Positions 17,167-25,882 of a stretch of DNA of 64,000 nucleotides are shown piece by piece. The stretch lies in NCBI RefSeq assembly GCF_002924445.1, contig NZ_PIGG01000010.1, positions 1 through 64,000 on the forward strand. The letters run 5' to 3'. The DNA comes from Minwuia thermotolerans. Lineage in GTDB: Bacteria; Pseudomonadota; Alphaproteobacteria; Minwuiales; Minwuiaceae. The position numbers and the translations under genes were made by a program. The notes beneath the pieces were generated by a model. It saw nothing but the letters and a program-made list of their open reading frames with translations. It was not told where the DNA came from and did no database searches. Every line of letters begins with the position of its first letter. Position 1 is the first letter of the stretch.

Positions 17167-19599
17167 GTGAGCGTATCGACCGGATTGAGCGACACCGACC
17201 TTCTGCCCCCGCGTTTCGGGGACTGGTTCGCCGCGCGCGGCTGGCGCCCCCGGCCGCATCAGTTGCGCCTGCTGGCGCTTTCGCGGGCGCGGGAGAACGC
17301 GCTGCTGATCGCGCCCACCGGCGGCGGCAAGACCCTGGCCGGCTTCCTGCCAAGCCTGGTCGATCTGGCGGAGCGGCCGAAGCAGGGCCTGCACACGCTC
17401 TACATCTCGCCGCTGAAGGCGCTGACCTACGACATCCAGCGCAATCTGGAGATGCCGGTGAACGAGATGGGCCTCGGCCTGACGCTGGAGACCCGGACCG
17501 GCGACACGCCGCAGTCCAAGCGCGCCCGCCAGCGGCGCAACCCGCCCAACCTGCTGCTGACGACGCCGGAACAGCTCGCGCTGATGCTGGCCTCCCGGGA
17601 GACGCTGGAGATCTTCCGCCATCTGCGTGCCGTCATCGTCGACGAACTGCACGCCTTCGCCGATTCCAAACGCGGCGACCTGCTGGCGCTGGGGCTGGCG
17701 CGGCTGGCCGCCCTGGCGCCGGACCATCGCCGCGTCGGGCTGTCGGCAACCATCGCCGACCCGGACCGCCTCGCCCGCTTCATCGGCCTCGAAGGCGCGG
17801 AGGCGACGGTGGTCAGGGGACCGCCCGGCCCGAAGCCGGACGTCGGCATCCTGCGCGCGGAGGGCCGCATTCCCTGGGCCGGCCACAGCGCCCGCCACGC
17901 CATCCCCGACATCTACCGCGCCATCCAGGCGGCGCGCACGGTGCTGATCTTCGTCAACACCCGCAGCCAGGCTGAGCTCGTCTTCCAGGAACTCTGGCGC
18001 GCCAACGAGGCGGCGCTGCCCATCGCGCTGCACCATGGCAGCCTGGACGTGGAGCGCCGGCGCAAGGTGGAGACCGCCATGGCGCGCGGCCAGCTCCGCG
18101 CCGTGGTCTGCACCTCGACGCTCGACCTCGGCATCGACTGGGGCGATGTCGATCTGGTCATCCAGATCGGCGCGCCCAAGGGCGCGGCGCGCACCCTGCA
18201 GCGGATCGGCCGCGCCAATCACCGCCTCGACGACCCCAGCCGGGCCCTGTTCGCGCCGGCCAACCGTTTCGAGGAGATGGAATGTCTCGCGGCGCTGGAG
18301 GCGCTGGCCAGCGGCGAGGTTGACGGGCCGGACGGCCGCGAGGGCGGGCTCGACGTGCTGGCCCAGCACGTGCTCGGTGTGGCCTGCGGGGCGCCTTTCC
18401 ACCCCGACGAGCTCTACGCCGAGGTGATCCGCACCGAACCCTATGCCAGCCTCGACCGCGCCACCTTCGACCGCGTGGTCGATTTCGTCGCCACCGGCGG
18501 CTACGCGCTGAAGCGATACGAACGTTACAACCGCCTGCGCGAGACCGGCGACGGGCGGCTGCGCGTCGCCCACCCCCGCATCGCCCAGCAGTACAGGCTG
18601 AACGTCGGCACCATCGTCGAGGCGCCGATGCTGAAGGTGCGGCTGCGCGGCGGCCGGCAACTGGGCGAGATCGAGGAATATTTCATCGAACAGCTCGCCC
18701 AGGGCGACACCTTCATCTTCGCCGGCGAGGTGCTGCGCTTCGAGGCCGTGCGCGAAACCACGGCCATCGTCACCCGCGCGCCGGGCGCGGAGGCGAGCGT
18801 GCCAAGCTACATGGGCGGCAAGTTCCCGCTGTCGACCTTCCTGGCCGAGAAGGTGCGCCGCATCCTGGCCGATCCGGGCGCGCATCCCGGCCTTTCCGAC
18901 CAGACGCTGCAGTGGCTCCGCATCCAGAACTGGCGTTCGGTCCTGCCCCGGCCCGACGAATTGCTGGTCGAGATCTTCCCGCGGGCGGACAAGTTCTACC
19001 TCGTCGCCTACCCGTTCGAGGGCCGGCTGGCGCATCAGACGCTGGGCATGCTGCTGACCCGGCGTATGGAGCGGATGCGGCTGAGGCCGATGGGCTTCGT
19101 CGCCTCCGACTACGCGCTGGCGGTGTGGTCGCTCCGGCCCGTGAAGGACGTGGACGCGCTGTTCGACCGCGACATGCTCGGCGACGACCTGGAAAGCTGG
19201 CTGAATGAATCGGTGCTGCTGAAGCGGACCTTCCGCAACGTCGCGACCATCGCAGGTCTGATCGAGCGGCGCTTCCCCGGCAAGGAGAAGTCGGGGCGGC
19301 AGATGACAGTCTCCTCCGACCTGATCTATGACGTCCTGCGCGAGCACGAGCCCGACCACGTGCTGCTCCGCGCCACCTGGGCCGACGCGGCGACGGGCCT
19401 GCTGGACATCCGGCGTCTGGGCGACATGCTGGTCCGCGTCGCCGGTCATATCCGGGTGAAACGCCTGGAGCGGATCTCGCCGCTCGCCGTCCCGGTGATG
19501 CTGGAAATCGGCAAGGAACCGGTCTATGGCGAGGCGATGGAAGACCTCGTGCGCGAGGCCGCCGACGACCTGATGGCCGAGGCGAGCCTGCTGATCTGA
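17167..19599 (+). CDS. Lhr-like DEXH-box helicase, ligase-associated DNA damage response type
   Basis: Superfamily 2 helicase of about 810 residues. Motif I is APTGGGKT (about residue 49), motif II is VIVDELHAF (about 156), motif III GLSATIAD, motif V STLDLGIDWG and motif VI LQRIGRANHRLDDPSR. The Lhr-core C-terminal domain follows (GEIEEYFIEQLAQGDTFIFAGEVLRFE). GTG 17167 is preferred because GGGTAGGG lies 8 nt upstream; TTG 17149 is the far limit. The next gene, 18 bp on, is PdeM, as in ligase-associated DNA repair operons, but ligase and exonuclease partners are absent here. Confidence 0.92.
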   Translation: MSVSTGLSDTDLLPPRFGDWFAARGWRPRPHQLRLLALSRARENALLIAPTGGGKTLAGFLPSLVDLAERPKQGLHTLYISPLKALTYDIQRNLEMPVNEMGLGLTLETRTGDTPQSKRARQRRNPPNLLLTTPEQLALMLASRETLEIFRHLRAVIVDELHAFADSKRGDLLALGLARLAALAPDHRRVGLSATIADPDRLARFIGLEGAEATVVRGPPGPKPDVGILRAEGRIPWAGHSARHAIPDIYRAIQAARTVLIFVNTRSQAELVFQELWRANEAALPIALHHGSLDVERRRKVETAMARGQLRAVVCTSTLDLGIDWGDVDLVIQIGAPKGAARTLQRIGRANHRLDDPSRALFAPANRFEEMECLAALEALASGEVDGPDGREGGLDVLAQHVLGVACGAPFHPDELYAEVIRTEPYASLDRATFDRVVDFVATGGYALKRYERYNRLRETGDGRLRVAHPRIAQQYRLNVGTIVEAPMLKVRLRGGRQLGEIEEYFIEQLAQGDTFIFAGEVLRFEAVRETTAIVTRAPGAEASVPSYMGGKFPLSTFLAEKVRRILADPGAHPGLSDQTLQWLRIQNWRSVLPRPDELLVEIFPRADKFYLVAYPFEGRLAHQTLGMLLTRRMERMRLRPMGFVASDYALAVWSLRPVKDVDALFDRDMLGDDLESWLNESVLLKRTFRNVATIAGLIERRFPGKEKSGRQMTVSSDLIYDVLREHEPDHVLLRATWADAATGLLDIRRLGDMLVRVAGHIRVKRLERISPLAVPVMLEIGKEPVYGEAMEDLVREAADDLMAEASLLI

Positions 19600-19616
19600 T
19601 GGGGGTAGCGTAGACT

Positions 19617-20360
19617 ATGCTGGTGAACGGCGCACATCTGCAGGCGGACCCTTCCGGGGCGCTCTACTGGCCGGCGGAACGGCTGCTGGCTATCTCGGAC
19701 CTGCACTTCGAGAAGGGCTCGGCCATGGCGGCCCGCGGCCACGGCCTGCTGCCGCCCTACGACACCGCCGAGACGGTCCGGCGGATCGAGTTGCTGGTGC
19801 AGCGCTACGCGCCGGCGACGCTGATCTGCCTGGGCGATTCCTTCCACGATCAGGGGGCCTGGTCCAGGCTCTCCCCCGCCGAGCGGGAACGCATCGCGAA
19901 GCTGAGCCGGGCGCAGGCGACGATCTGGATCGCCGGCAATCACGACCCCGAGCCGCCGGCGGAACTGGCGGGGACGGTCTGCGAGGAGATCGCCATCGGG
20001 CCGCTGGTATTCCGTCACGAACCGCGTCCGGGGCCCGCGCCGGGCGAGGTCGCCGGTCACCTGCACCCGAAGGCGCGCATCCGCCGCCGCGGCCGGAGCG
20101 TGACCGCGCGCTGCTTCGCGACCGACATGAGCCGGGTGGTCATGCCGGCCTTCGGCGCCTACACCGGCGGCCTGGACGTCACCGACCCGGCCTACCGGCC
20201 GCTGTTCCGGCGCGCCTTCCATGCCTGGATGCTGCTGCCCGAAAAGGTCTACGCCGTGCCGTCCGCCCGGCTGGCGCGGCGCGGCCCGGACCTACCGGAC
20301 CGAGGTGTTGTTCTGCACGAAGGTGAGAAAGGGCAACCGCCCGACATACCAGGCGCATAG
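19617..20360 (+). CDS. pdeM: PdeM, ligase-associated DNA damage response metallophosphoesterase
   Basis: Calcineurin-like phosphoesterase with visible metal motifs: ISDLHFEKG, CLGDSFHD, IAGNHDPE and AGHLHPKARI. Together with the preceding Lhr-type helicase this is the PdeM nuclease of the LPD DNA-repair set. At 247 residues it carries about 25 residues beyond the usual end, and this tail overlaps the 3' end of pelG on the opposite strand by 69 bp. The start ATG 19617 has GGGGGTAG upstream. Confidence 0.9.
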   Translation: MLVNGAHLQADPSGALYWPAERLLAISDLHFEKGSAMAARGHGLLPPYDTAETVRRIELLVQRYAPATLICLGDSFHDQGAWSRLSPAERERIAKLSRAQATIWIAGNHDPEPPAELAGTVCEEIAIGPLVFRHEPRPGPAPGEVAGHLHPKARIRRRGRSVTARCFATDMSRVVMPAFGAYTGGLDVTDPAYRPLFRRAFHAWMLLPEKVYAVPSARLARRGPDLPDRGVVLHEGEKGQPPDIPGA

Positions 20361-21671
20361 GCCGTAGCCGAGGACGAAGGTCACCAGCGAGGCCATGAAA
20401 TAGCCGTACCCATACCAGGCGAAGCCCATCTCCATGGTGGCCCAGGTAAACAGGCCGTTGGTCAGCAGGAAGACCACCTGCACCAGCAGCATCACCCGCC
20501 TCAGGTCGAAATAGGCCAGGACGATCCCGACGAACATCAGCAGGACGTGAAACAGCGATCCCAGCACGCCGAAACGGAAGATGCCGAGCTGCAGGGGCGG
20601 TATCGACAGCACGTCGAACAGGCGGCCGGCCACCAGGATCACGGTGACGCAGATGCAGAACTGCAGGATCACCACATTGCGCGAAGCCATCAGCAGCGCT
20701 TGGATGATGTTGCGGTGGTTGCTGTCGATGCGGTGGTAGTTCGCGTGGTGCTCGATGTCCCGGTAGAAGCGCTGGTAGTGCTCGAAGAAGCGGGTTTCGA
20801 TGTTGACGATGAAGATCGCCATGGCCGGCACGATGGTGAGATAGGCCAGGAACATGGCGCCGTCATATGCCGGATAGGTGACGAAGCCGGCTGCAGTGAT
20901 CTCGCGTTCCGGCGCGCACCACATCACCCATTTGTCGACCCAGATCGCGAGATTGTAGATCAGTCCCGCCAGCGCCAGATCCCAGTACTTGCGGAAGTAG
21001 CGCATGAACCGCCAGGGCCGCATGATGCGGTAGGGATATTCGGCGAAGACCCGCGCGATCAGCCCGAAGAAGATGATGCCGAGGCCGATGTTGAAGCCGA
21101 TGGTGATGCCCAGCGCGCCGATCACCCCGGCGAGCCAGAGGCTGGCGCCGCCTGCGGTGATCATGCCTACAAGAAACGCCAGCGTCACCGAACGGTAGTC
21201 CTTCAGCGCGGTCAGGAAGACGTTCACCAGCCAGATCGCGGCGACGAGGAAATAGTTGACGATGCCGGCGGCCGCGAGGTCGGGCGGCAGGTCGACCACG
21301 AACAGGTAGAACGGGACGACGATCATCGCCTGACTGCCCAGCAGCAGCACCATCGCCGCCAGCAGCATGCCCGGCGCCTCCTCCACCTCCTTGCGGAAGA
21401 TCATGTCGGCCAGATAGCGCGTCGCCACCAGCAGCACGGGTCCGGAAAAGGCGAGGCTGAAGGCGAAGTTGTAGATCAGGATGACCCGGAAGGTGATCAA
21501 CTCCGCGACTGTCGTCAGGTAGATGCCGAACAGGTTGATCGACCCCACCGCCAGAATGGTGAACAGCCACGGACCCGACGAAACGACGGCGGAATGGGTG
21601 TAGCCCTGGACAATGCCCAGCAGGTCGTCGCGGCTGGTCAGCCGCCGGAGCGCGAAGCCGATGCCCGCCAT
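20292..21671 (-). CDS. pelG: PelG, Pel polysaccharide inner-membrane exporter
   Basis: 459-residue polytopic protein with about 12 membrane segments, starting MAGIGFALRRLTSRDDLLGIVQGY, which is characteristic of PelG (MOP/Wzx-like flippase superfamily). It would move the nascent Pel chain across the inner membrane with PelD, PelE and PelF. The start shares a base with the pelF stop (TGATG). Last gene of the pel operon; its 3' end overlaps pdeM. Confidence 0.92.
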   Translation of the reverse strand: MAGIGFALRRLTSRDDLLGIVQGYTHSAVVSSGPWLFTILAVGSINLFGIYLTTVAELITFRVILIYNFAFSLAFSGPVLLVATRYLADMIFRKEVEEAPGMLLAAMVLLLGSQAMIVVPFYLFVVDLPPDLAAAGIVNYFLVAAIWLVNVFLTALKDYRSVTLAFLVGMITAGGASLWLAGVIGALGITIGFNIGLGIIFFGLIARVFAEYPYRIMRPWRFMRYFRKYWDLALAGLIYNLAIWVDKWVMWCAPEREITAAGFVTYPAYDGAMFLAYLTIVPAMAIFIVNIETRFFEHYQRFYRDIEHHANYHRIDSNHRNIIQALLMASRNVVILQFCICVTVILVAGRLFDVLSIPPLQLGIFRFGVLGSLFHVLLMFVGIVLAYFDLRRVMLLVQVVFLLTNGLFTWATMEMGFAWYGYGYFMASLVTFVLGYGLCAWYVGRLPFLTFVQNNTSVR

Positions 21672-23236
21672 CAGGCCGCCTCCATCTCGCTCCCGCCGCC
21701 GCTTTCTCCCCCGGCAGGCGCAGGGAGCCTGTCCGCTTCCGGCCGATCGGGCAGCGCCATGTGCGTTTCGTAGAGGTCGCGGTAGATGCGGTCGATCTCG
21801 ACCTTGTTGTAGTACAGCCGCACCCGTTCCCGGATCGCCTCGCGGGCCCGCGCCATCGTCTCCGGGTCCTTGAGCAGGGCGGCGAGTTGCCGGCCCGTTT
21901 CGGTCGGATTGGCCAGCGGCGTGATGGCCCCCCCGCGGCCGAGCGGCGGATCCTCAGTCGGCATGCCGAGCAGCATGTCGCGGCAGGAGCCCACATCGGT
22001 GGCGACCGTCGGGATGCCGGCGGCCCCGCCCTCCAGGATGACCAGGGGCTGCGCCTCCGAGATCGAGGTCAGCACCATGACGTCGACCCGGCCCAGCCAT
22101 TCGTCCAGCTTGACCCGGCCCGTGAACTCGAAATTGTCCTGCAGTTCCAGATGTTCGACCATCTGGACGCATTCGCGGTAGTAGTCCTCGTCCTCCTCCG
22201 TCGGGCCCATCATCCAGGCCAGCACGTCGGGCACCTCCTGCTTCAGCACAGCGACCGAGCGGATGAAGGTCTTGATGTCCTTGATCGGCACCACGCGGCC
22301 GATCAGCGCCACCGTCGGCCGGTCGTGCGGCTCCCGCGGAATCTTCGAGAACCGCTCATAGTCGACGCCGTTGGGAATGATGCGCAGCTTGCCCGGATCG
22401 GCGCCGTCGCGGCGCTGCAGGTCCTGGTTGCCCGTGTAGAGCGTGATGATCTCGTCACAGGCCTGATAGCAGCAGCGGCTGTAGGCGACGAAGGTGTCGA
22501 TCCACAGATCCTTGAGATCCCGCTTCGGCTTGTCGAGACCCAGGCTGCCCGAGGGGCCCTCGTAGAGCCAGTCCGCCATCGCGATCTCGATGCGGCGTTC
22601 ATTGGTGTAGATGCCGTGCTCGGTCAGCAGCACCGGCCGGCCGGTCTCCAGCTTGGCGCGGGCAGCGAACAGGCCGGCATAGCCGGTCGATATGGTGTGG
22701 AAGACCTTCGCCTGTGGCATGGGCGAAAGCATGACGCTGAACAGGCCGCCGAGCAGAGACCTCCAGGTCCAGAAATAGTCCAGGAACGAGCCCTCCGGCA
22801 TGTCCTTGCCATACATCCGCAGCAGCATCTCCCACGCCGGCCGGGAGTTCATGAGCAGCCGCCGGCCGTAGCGCCCTTCCCCCTTCGCCAGTTCGTCCAT
22901 CAGCCGCTTCAGATCGAAGATGTCGCCCTCGGACTGGATCGCCCGCAGCGCCTCCTCCATCCCGGCCAGGCGCTTGCGAAGATCGATCATCCAGCGCGCG
23001 CCGGGCGGAAGCTGCTGCAGGAAGACGTGATTGAGACCGCGCACGTTGTCGGGCATCTCGTAGCGCCGCTCCGGCGGCTCGGTGCCGGGCAGCAGGCTGA
23101 CGATGTGGAAGGTCAGTTCGCTCTGCGCATTGATCAGATCATGGACCCACGTCGAGACGCCGCCGGCGACGTAGGGATAGGTTCCTTCCAGCACCAGGCA
23201 GACGTCGACCGGCTCCAGGTTGCCGACCCTACGCAT
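21671..23236 (-). CDS. pelF: PelF, family GT4 glycosyltransferase
   Basis: Cytoplasmic glycosyltransferase of about 521 residues that polymerises the Pel chain. The N-terminus VDVCLVLEGTYPYVAGGVSTWVH is the PelF hallmark. The C-terminal half has the GT-B donor site: ALIGRVVPIKDIKTFI, then E..PLVILEGGAAGIPTVATDVGSCRDM. ATG 23236 (MRRVGNLEP) is chosen because GGGAG lies 6 nt upstream; ATG 23254 and 23266 have no usable site. It then overlaps pelE by 8 bp. Confidence 0.93.
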   Translation of the reverse strand: MRRVGNLEPVDVCLVLEGTYPYVAGGVSTWVHDLINAQSELTFHIVSLLPGTEPPERRYEMPDNVRGLNHVFLQQLPPGARWMIDLRKRLAGMEEALRAIQSEGDIFDLKRLMDELAKGEGRYGRRLLMNSRPAWEMLLRMYGKDMPEGSFLDYFWTWRSLLGGLFSVMLSPMPQAKVFHTISTGYAGLFAARAKLETGRPVLLTEHGIYTNERRIEIAMADWLYEGPSGSLGLDKPKRDLKDLWIDTFVAYSRCCYQACDEIITLYTGNQDLQRRDGADPGKLRIIPNGVDYERFSKIPREPHDRPTVALIGRVVPIKDIKTFIRSVAVLKQEVPDVLAWMMGPTEEDEDYYRECVQMVEHLELQDNFEFTGRVKLDEWLGRVDVMVLTSISEAQPLVILEGGAAGIPTVATDVGSCRDMLLGMPTEDPPLGRGGAITPLANPTETGRQLAALLKDPETMARAREAIRERVRLYYNKVEIDRIYRDLYETHMALPDRPEADRLPAPAGGESGGGSEMEAA

Positions 23237-24374
23237 GCGCGGCTCCCGCGTCATTCTCCGCACCATGCCCCTGCCAGACGCGGATCACGTCGCGCATGCG
23301 GTCGCTGGCGCCGGGCCCGGCCAGGATGTCGTCGCCGAAGGCGGCGACGGCGTAGCGCAGCTTGTCGAAATCGCCCAGACGGTAGGCCGCCTCCATGTAC
23401 CAGGACAGCTCGCTCGGCCCCAGCACGCCACGCCGGAATCCTTCCTCGAACCAGCTCTCCGCTTCCTCCAGCCGGTCGCCCCGGACCAGCAGACGTCCGA
23501 CGCCCAGCGTCGCGTCATGGCGGGCTGGATCGAGTTCCAGCGCCTTGCGGTAGTAGGTCTGGGCCTTGTCCCTGTTCTCCCGCTGCCGGTCCTCGTCCAG
23601 AATGCCGCTGTAGGCGTAGTCGTCGAAGTGCCGCGCGGCGCGAACCTGCGCCTCTGCATCGCCGGGGTGACGCCGCGCGCGGGTTTCCAGCTCGATGGCG
23701 CGCTCCAGGAAATCGCCTTCGATATTGGCCGCCGCGGTCGCCGCCTGCACACGGACCGCCGGATTCGGATCGGACAGCGCCGACAGCAGCGCCGGGGCGA
23801 ACTCCGGCCGGAAGTCGCGCGAAAGCAGAGAGATCACCGCCCGCTTCTGCTCGATCGAGCCATATTGCAGTACGTCGGTGAACGACGTGACGTTCTCCTG
23901 GCCGGCGGCGTCGGCGAGCCCTCGCGTCAGCATCTCGAACAGCCGCCGGGAAGGCATGTCCACCTCCTCCGGAAACAGGGACGCGTACCATTCCTCGAAA
24001 GGCGTCGCCCGCCGCCGGAACAGGGCGTGCAGGCCGAGCGCCAGCAGCGTGCCGAGCGGCCCGAATGGGCCGAGAAAGAAGGTCGACAGCGCCAGCAGCG
24101 TCAGCAGCCGGGAGGGCGAACCGGTGGGCCGGAAGCGCCACGCGGCGGCGGCGACAACGGCGACCGTCGCCAGGTGAATCGCGCCAGGAGTCCAGCGCGG
24201 CCGGTACTCGATCCACAGGAACCAGGACATGGCCGCCTCGCCGGCCATCGCGACAAGGCAGAAGGCCAGGATCATCAGCGTCGGGATCGGTCCCTGGCGC
24301 TCGGTCTGGCGATGGCGGCGCGCGTCGCTTTCGATGCGCTCCAGTTCCGCCTGGACTTCCCTCGGCGCGGTCAT
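23229..24374 (-). CDS. pelE: PelE, membrane/TPR protein of the Pel complex
   Basis: 381 residues. Two hydrophobic segments near 33-50 and 65-85 plus one near 90-115 are followed by HEAT/TPR-like repeats (LSALSDPNPAVRVQAATAAANIEGDF; AQTYYRKALELDPARHDATLGVGRLLVRGDRLEEAESWFEEGF). Position between pelD and pelF and this architecture identify PelE, which holds PelD and PelF together at the inner membrane. It overlaps pelD by 4 bp (ATGA). Somewhat longer than the Pseudomonas protein. Confidence 0.85.
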   Translation of the reverse strand: MTAPREVQAELERIESDARRHRQTERQGPIPTLMILAFCLVAMAGEAAMSWFLWIEYRPRWTPGAIHLATVAVVAAAAWRFRPTGSPSRLLTLLALSTFFLGPFGPLGTLLALGLHALFRRRATPFEEWYASLFPEEVDMPSRRLFEMLTRGLADAAGQENVTSFTDVLQYGSIEQKRAVISLLSRDFRPEFAPALLSALSDPNPAVRVQAATAAANIEGDFLERAIELETRARRHPGDAEAQVRAARHFDDYAYSGILDEDRQRENRDKAQTYYRKALELDPARHDATLGVGRLLVRGDRLEEAESWFEEGFRRGVLGPSELSWYMEAAYRLGDFDKLRYAVAAFGDDILAGPGASDRMRDVIRVWQGHGAENDAGAAHA

Positions 24375-25882
24375 GCGCCCTCGGCCCGGCGGTTCTCGTC
24401 CGCAGCCTCGCGCGGCACGCGGTACAGGGGCATGACCTTTGCGGCCACCCGCACATCGTCCAATCCCGCGACCCGGAGATAGTGCTGGACGGCGCGAACG
24501 ATCCCGGCGGACGCCTCATCGCCCATGGTCTCGGGATCGACGCCGGGCAGGATCAGTGCGAATTCACGGCCGTTCTGGCGATACTCGTAGGCCTGGACGA
24601 CAGGCGACATGTGATGTTCGACCACGTCGTGGACGGCCTTCACCAGCCCGGCGCGGCGTTCGGGATGCAGGACGTCCAGCCCCTCGGCCTTGAGCGTCAC
24701 TGCGGTCATGTCGATGCCGAAGCGCTCGCCGAACTGCCGCATCAGCTTGCTGTGACTCTTGAAGACCACATCGGTGAACATGTTGCGTTCCTCGTTGAAC
24801 AACATGTTGGACTGGGCCTTGCGGAATCGCCGGGCGTTGGCGAAGGCCGTGCCCACCCAGTCGCTGAGGATGCGGAAATTCTCCAGCGACGAGATGTGCA
24901 GGTCCAGAAAGCCCAGCTTCTCGATCTTCAGCATCCCGACCACCTCGCCGGTATCGACCGATGTCAGCGGCCCGGCCATGATCCCCTCGCCCGCCAGCAG
25001 CTTCTCCTCATCGGTATTGACCGCGCTGAGGCAGCGCCGCCGCCCCACGACCTGCTGGAACACCGGCGAGCCGGAATCGAAGACGCGGGCATAGGCGTCG
25101 TCATCCTCCCAGCCGTCGTTGATCACGGCTTCCAGTACATTGCCGTTGAGCAGGTAGAGCGAGAACTTGGTCGGCTGCATGACCGCGCGCACCAGGTCGG
25201 CAATGCCGATCAGCACCTCGCCGGGGCCCAGCTTCTCGATCGCCTTGGCGGCCTGGTAGAGGGTGAACACCGTGCGGAGCTGGCCGGCCACGCGAATCTC
25301 GAGCTGCTCCTTGGTATCGAGCAGCTGGTTGTAGGCGGACGAGAGAACCTCCTCGCGATGGCTGGTCTGAGCCAGGTCGTGAGCCAGTTCCTGATTGCGC
25401 TGGCGCAGCCGCTCCCGGAGCAGGCCGATGAACAGGGCCGCAAGCACCCAAAGGATCGGCTGGGCGGCGTAGGTCCACGCGACGAAATAGTCCTCGTCGC
25501 TGAAGGTCGCGAAGCCGCCGCCGACGGACTGTTCCATGGCGGCCGCCGGCCCCTGTTCCAGAGCAATCCGGTAGAACTCCGGATCGACGCCGCTGAGCAG
25601 GGAGACCGCCGTGCACACCACGGCCGCGATCAGCCCCTCGAACACGCCGTACTGCACGGCCAGCAGGATGATCGGTATCCAGTAGGGGTTGGGATTGACC
25701 TCGGCGAAGCCGTCCACCGGCAGGAACAGGAAATCCAGCCCCACGAGCAGCGCCACCAGCAGCACGAGCTCCACATAGGCGATGCTGCGCCGGCCGCCGC
25801 GATAGGCGGTGGCCACTTCCGCCGGCGCAATGTCGCGGTCGGTGTGCTCCAGCACCTGCCGGGCGGGACCCTCCGGCGCCAT
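24371..25882 (-). CDS. pelD: PelD, c-di-GMP-receptor-like membrane protein (I-site apparently absent)
   Basis: 503 residues. About four membrane segments fall between residues 35 and 150, followed by a short coiled coil (LRQRNQELAHDLAQ), a GAF domain and a degenerate GGDEF domain. The signature region reads YRQNGREFALILP in place of R.GGDEF. In Pseudomonas PelD an RxxD I-site just before that motif binds c-di-GMP and switches Pel synthesis on. Here the aligned residues are V-V-Q-A, so classical binding looks lost. Abuts the barrel protein gene (shared base) and overlaps pelE. Confidence 0.88.
   Translation of the reverse strand: MAPEGPARQVLEHTDRDIAPAEVATAYRGGRRSIAYVELVLLVALLVGLDFLFLPVDGFAEVNPNPYWIPIILLAVQYGVFEGLIAAVVCTAVSLLSGVDPEFYRIALEQGPAAAMEQSVGGGFATFSDEDYFVAWTYAAQPILWVLAALFIGLLRERLRQRNQELAHDLAQTSHREEVLSSAYNQLLDTKEQLEIRVAGQLRTVFTLYQAAKAIEKLGPGEVLIGIADLVRAVMQPTKFSLYLLNGNVLEAVINDGWEDDDAYARVFDSGSPVFQQVVGRRRCLSAVNTDEEKLLAGEGIMAGPLTSVDTGEVVGMLKIEKLGFLDLHISSLENFRILSDWVGTAFANARRFRKAQSNMLFNEERNMFTDVVFKSHSKLMRQFGERFGIDMTAVTLKAEGLDVLHPERRAGLVKAVHDVVEHHMSPVVQAYEYRQNGREFALILPGVDPETMGDEASAGIVRAVQHYLRVAGLDDVRVAAKVMPLYRVPREAADENRRAEGA

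Noticed and set aside
17107-19449. 780-residue minus-strand ORF opposite the helicase
   Set aside because: His/Arg/Ala/Gly/Val-rich antisense translation; the helicase motifs on the plus strand are decisive.
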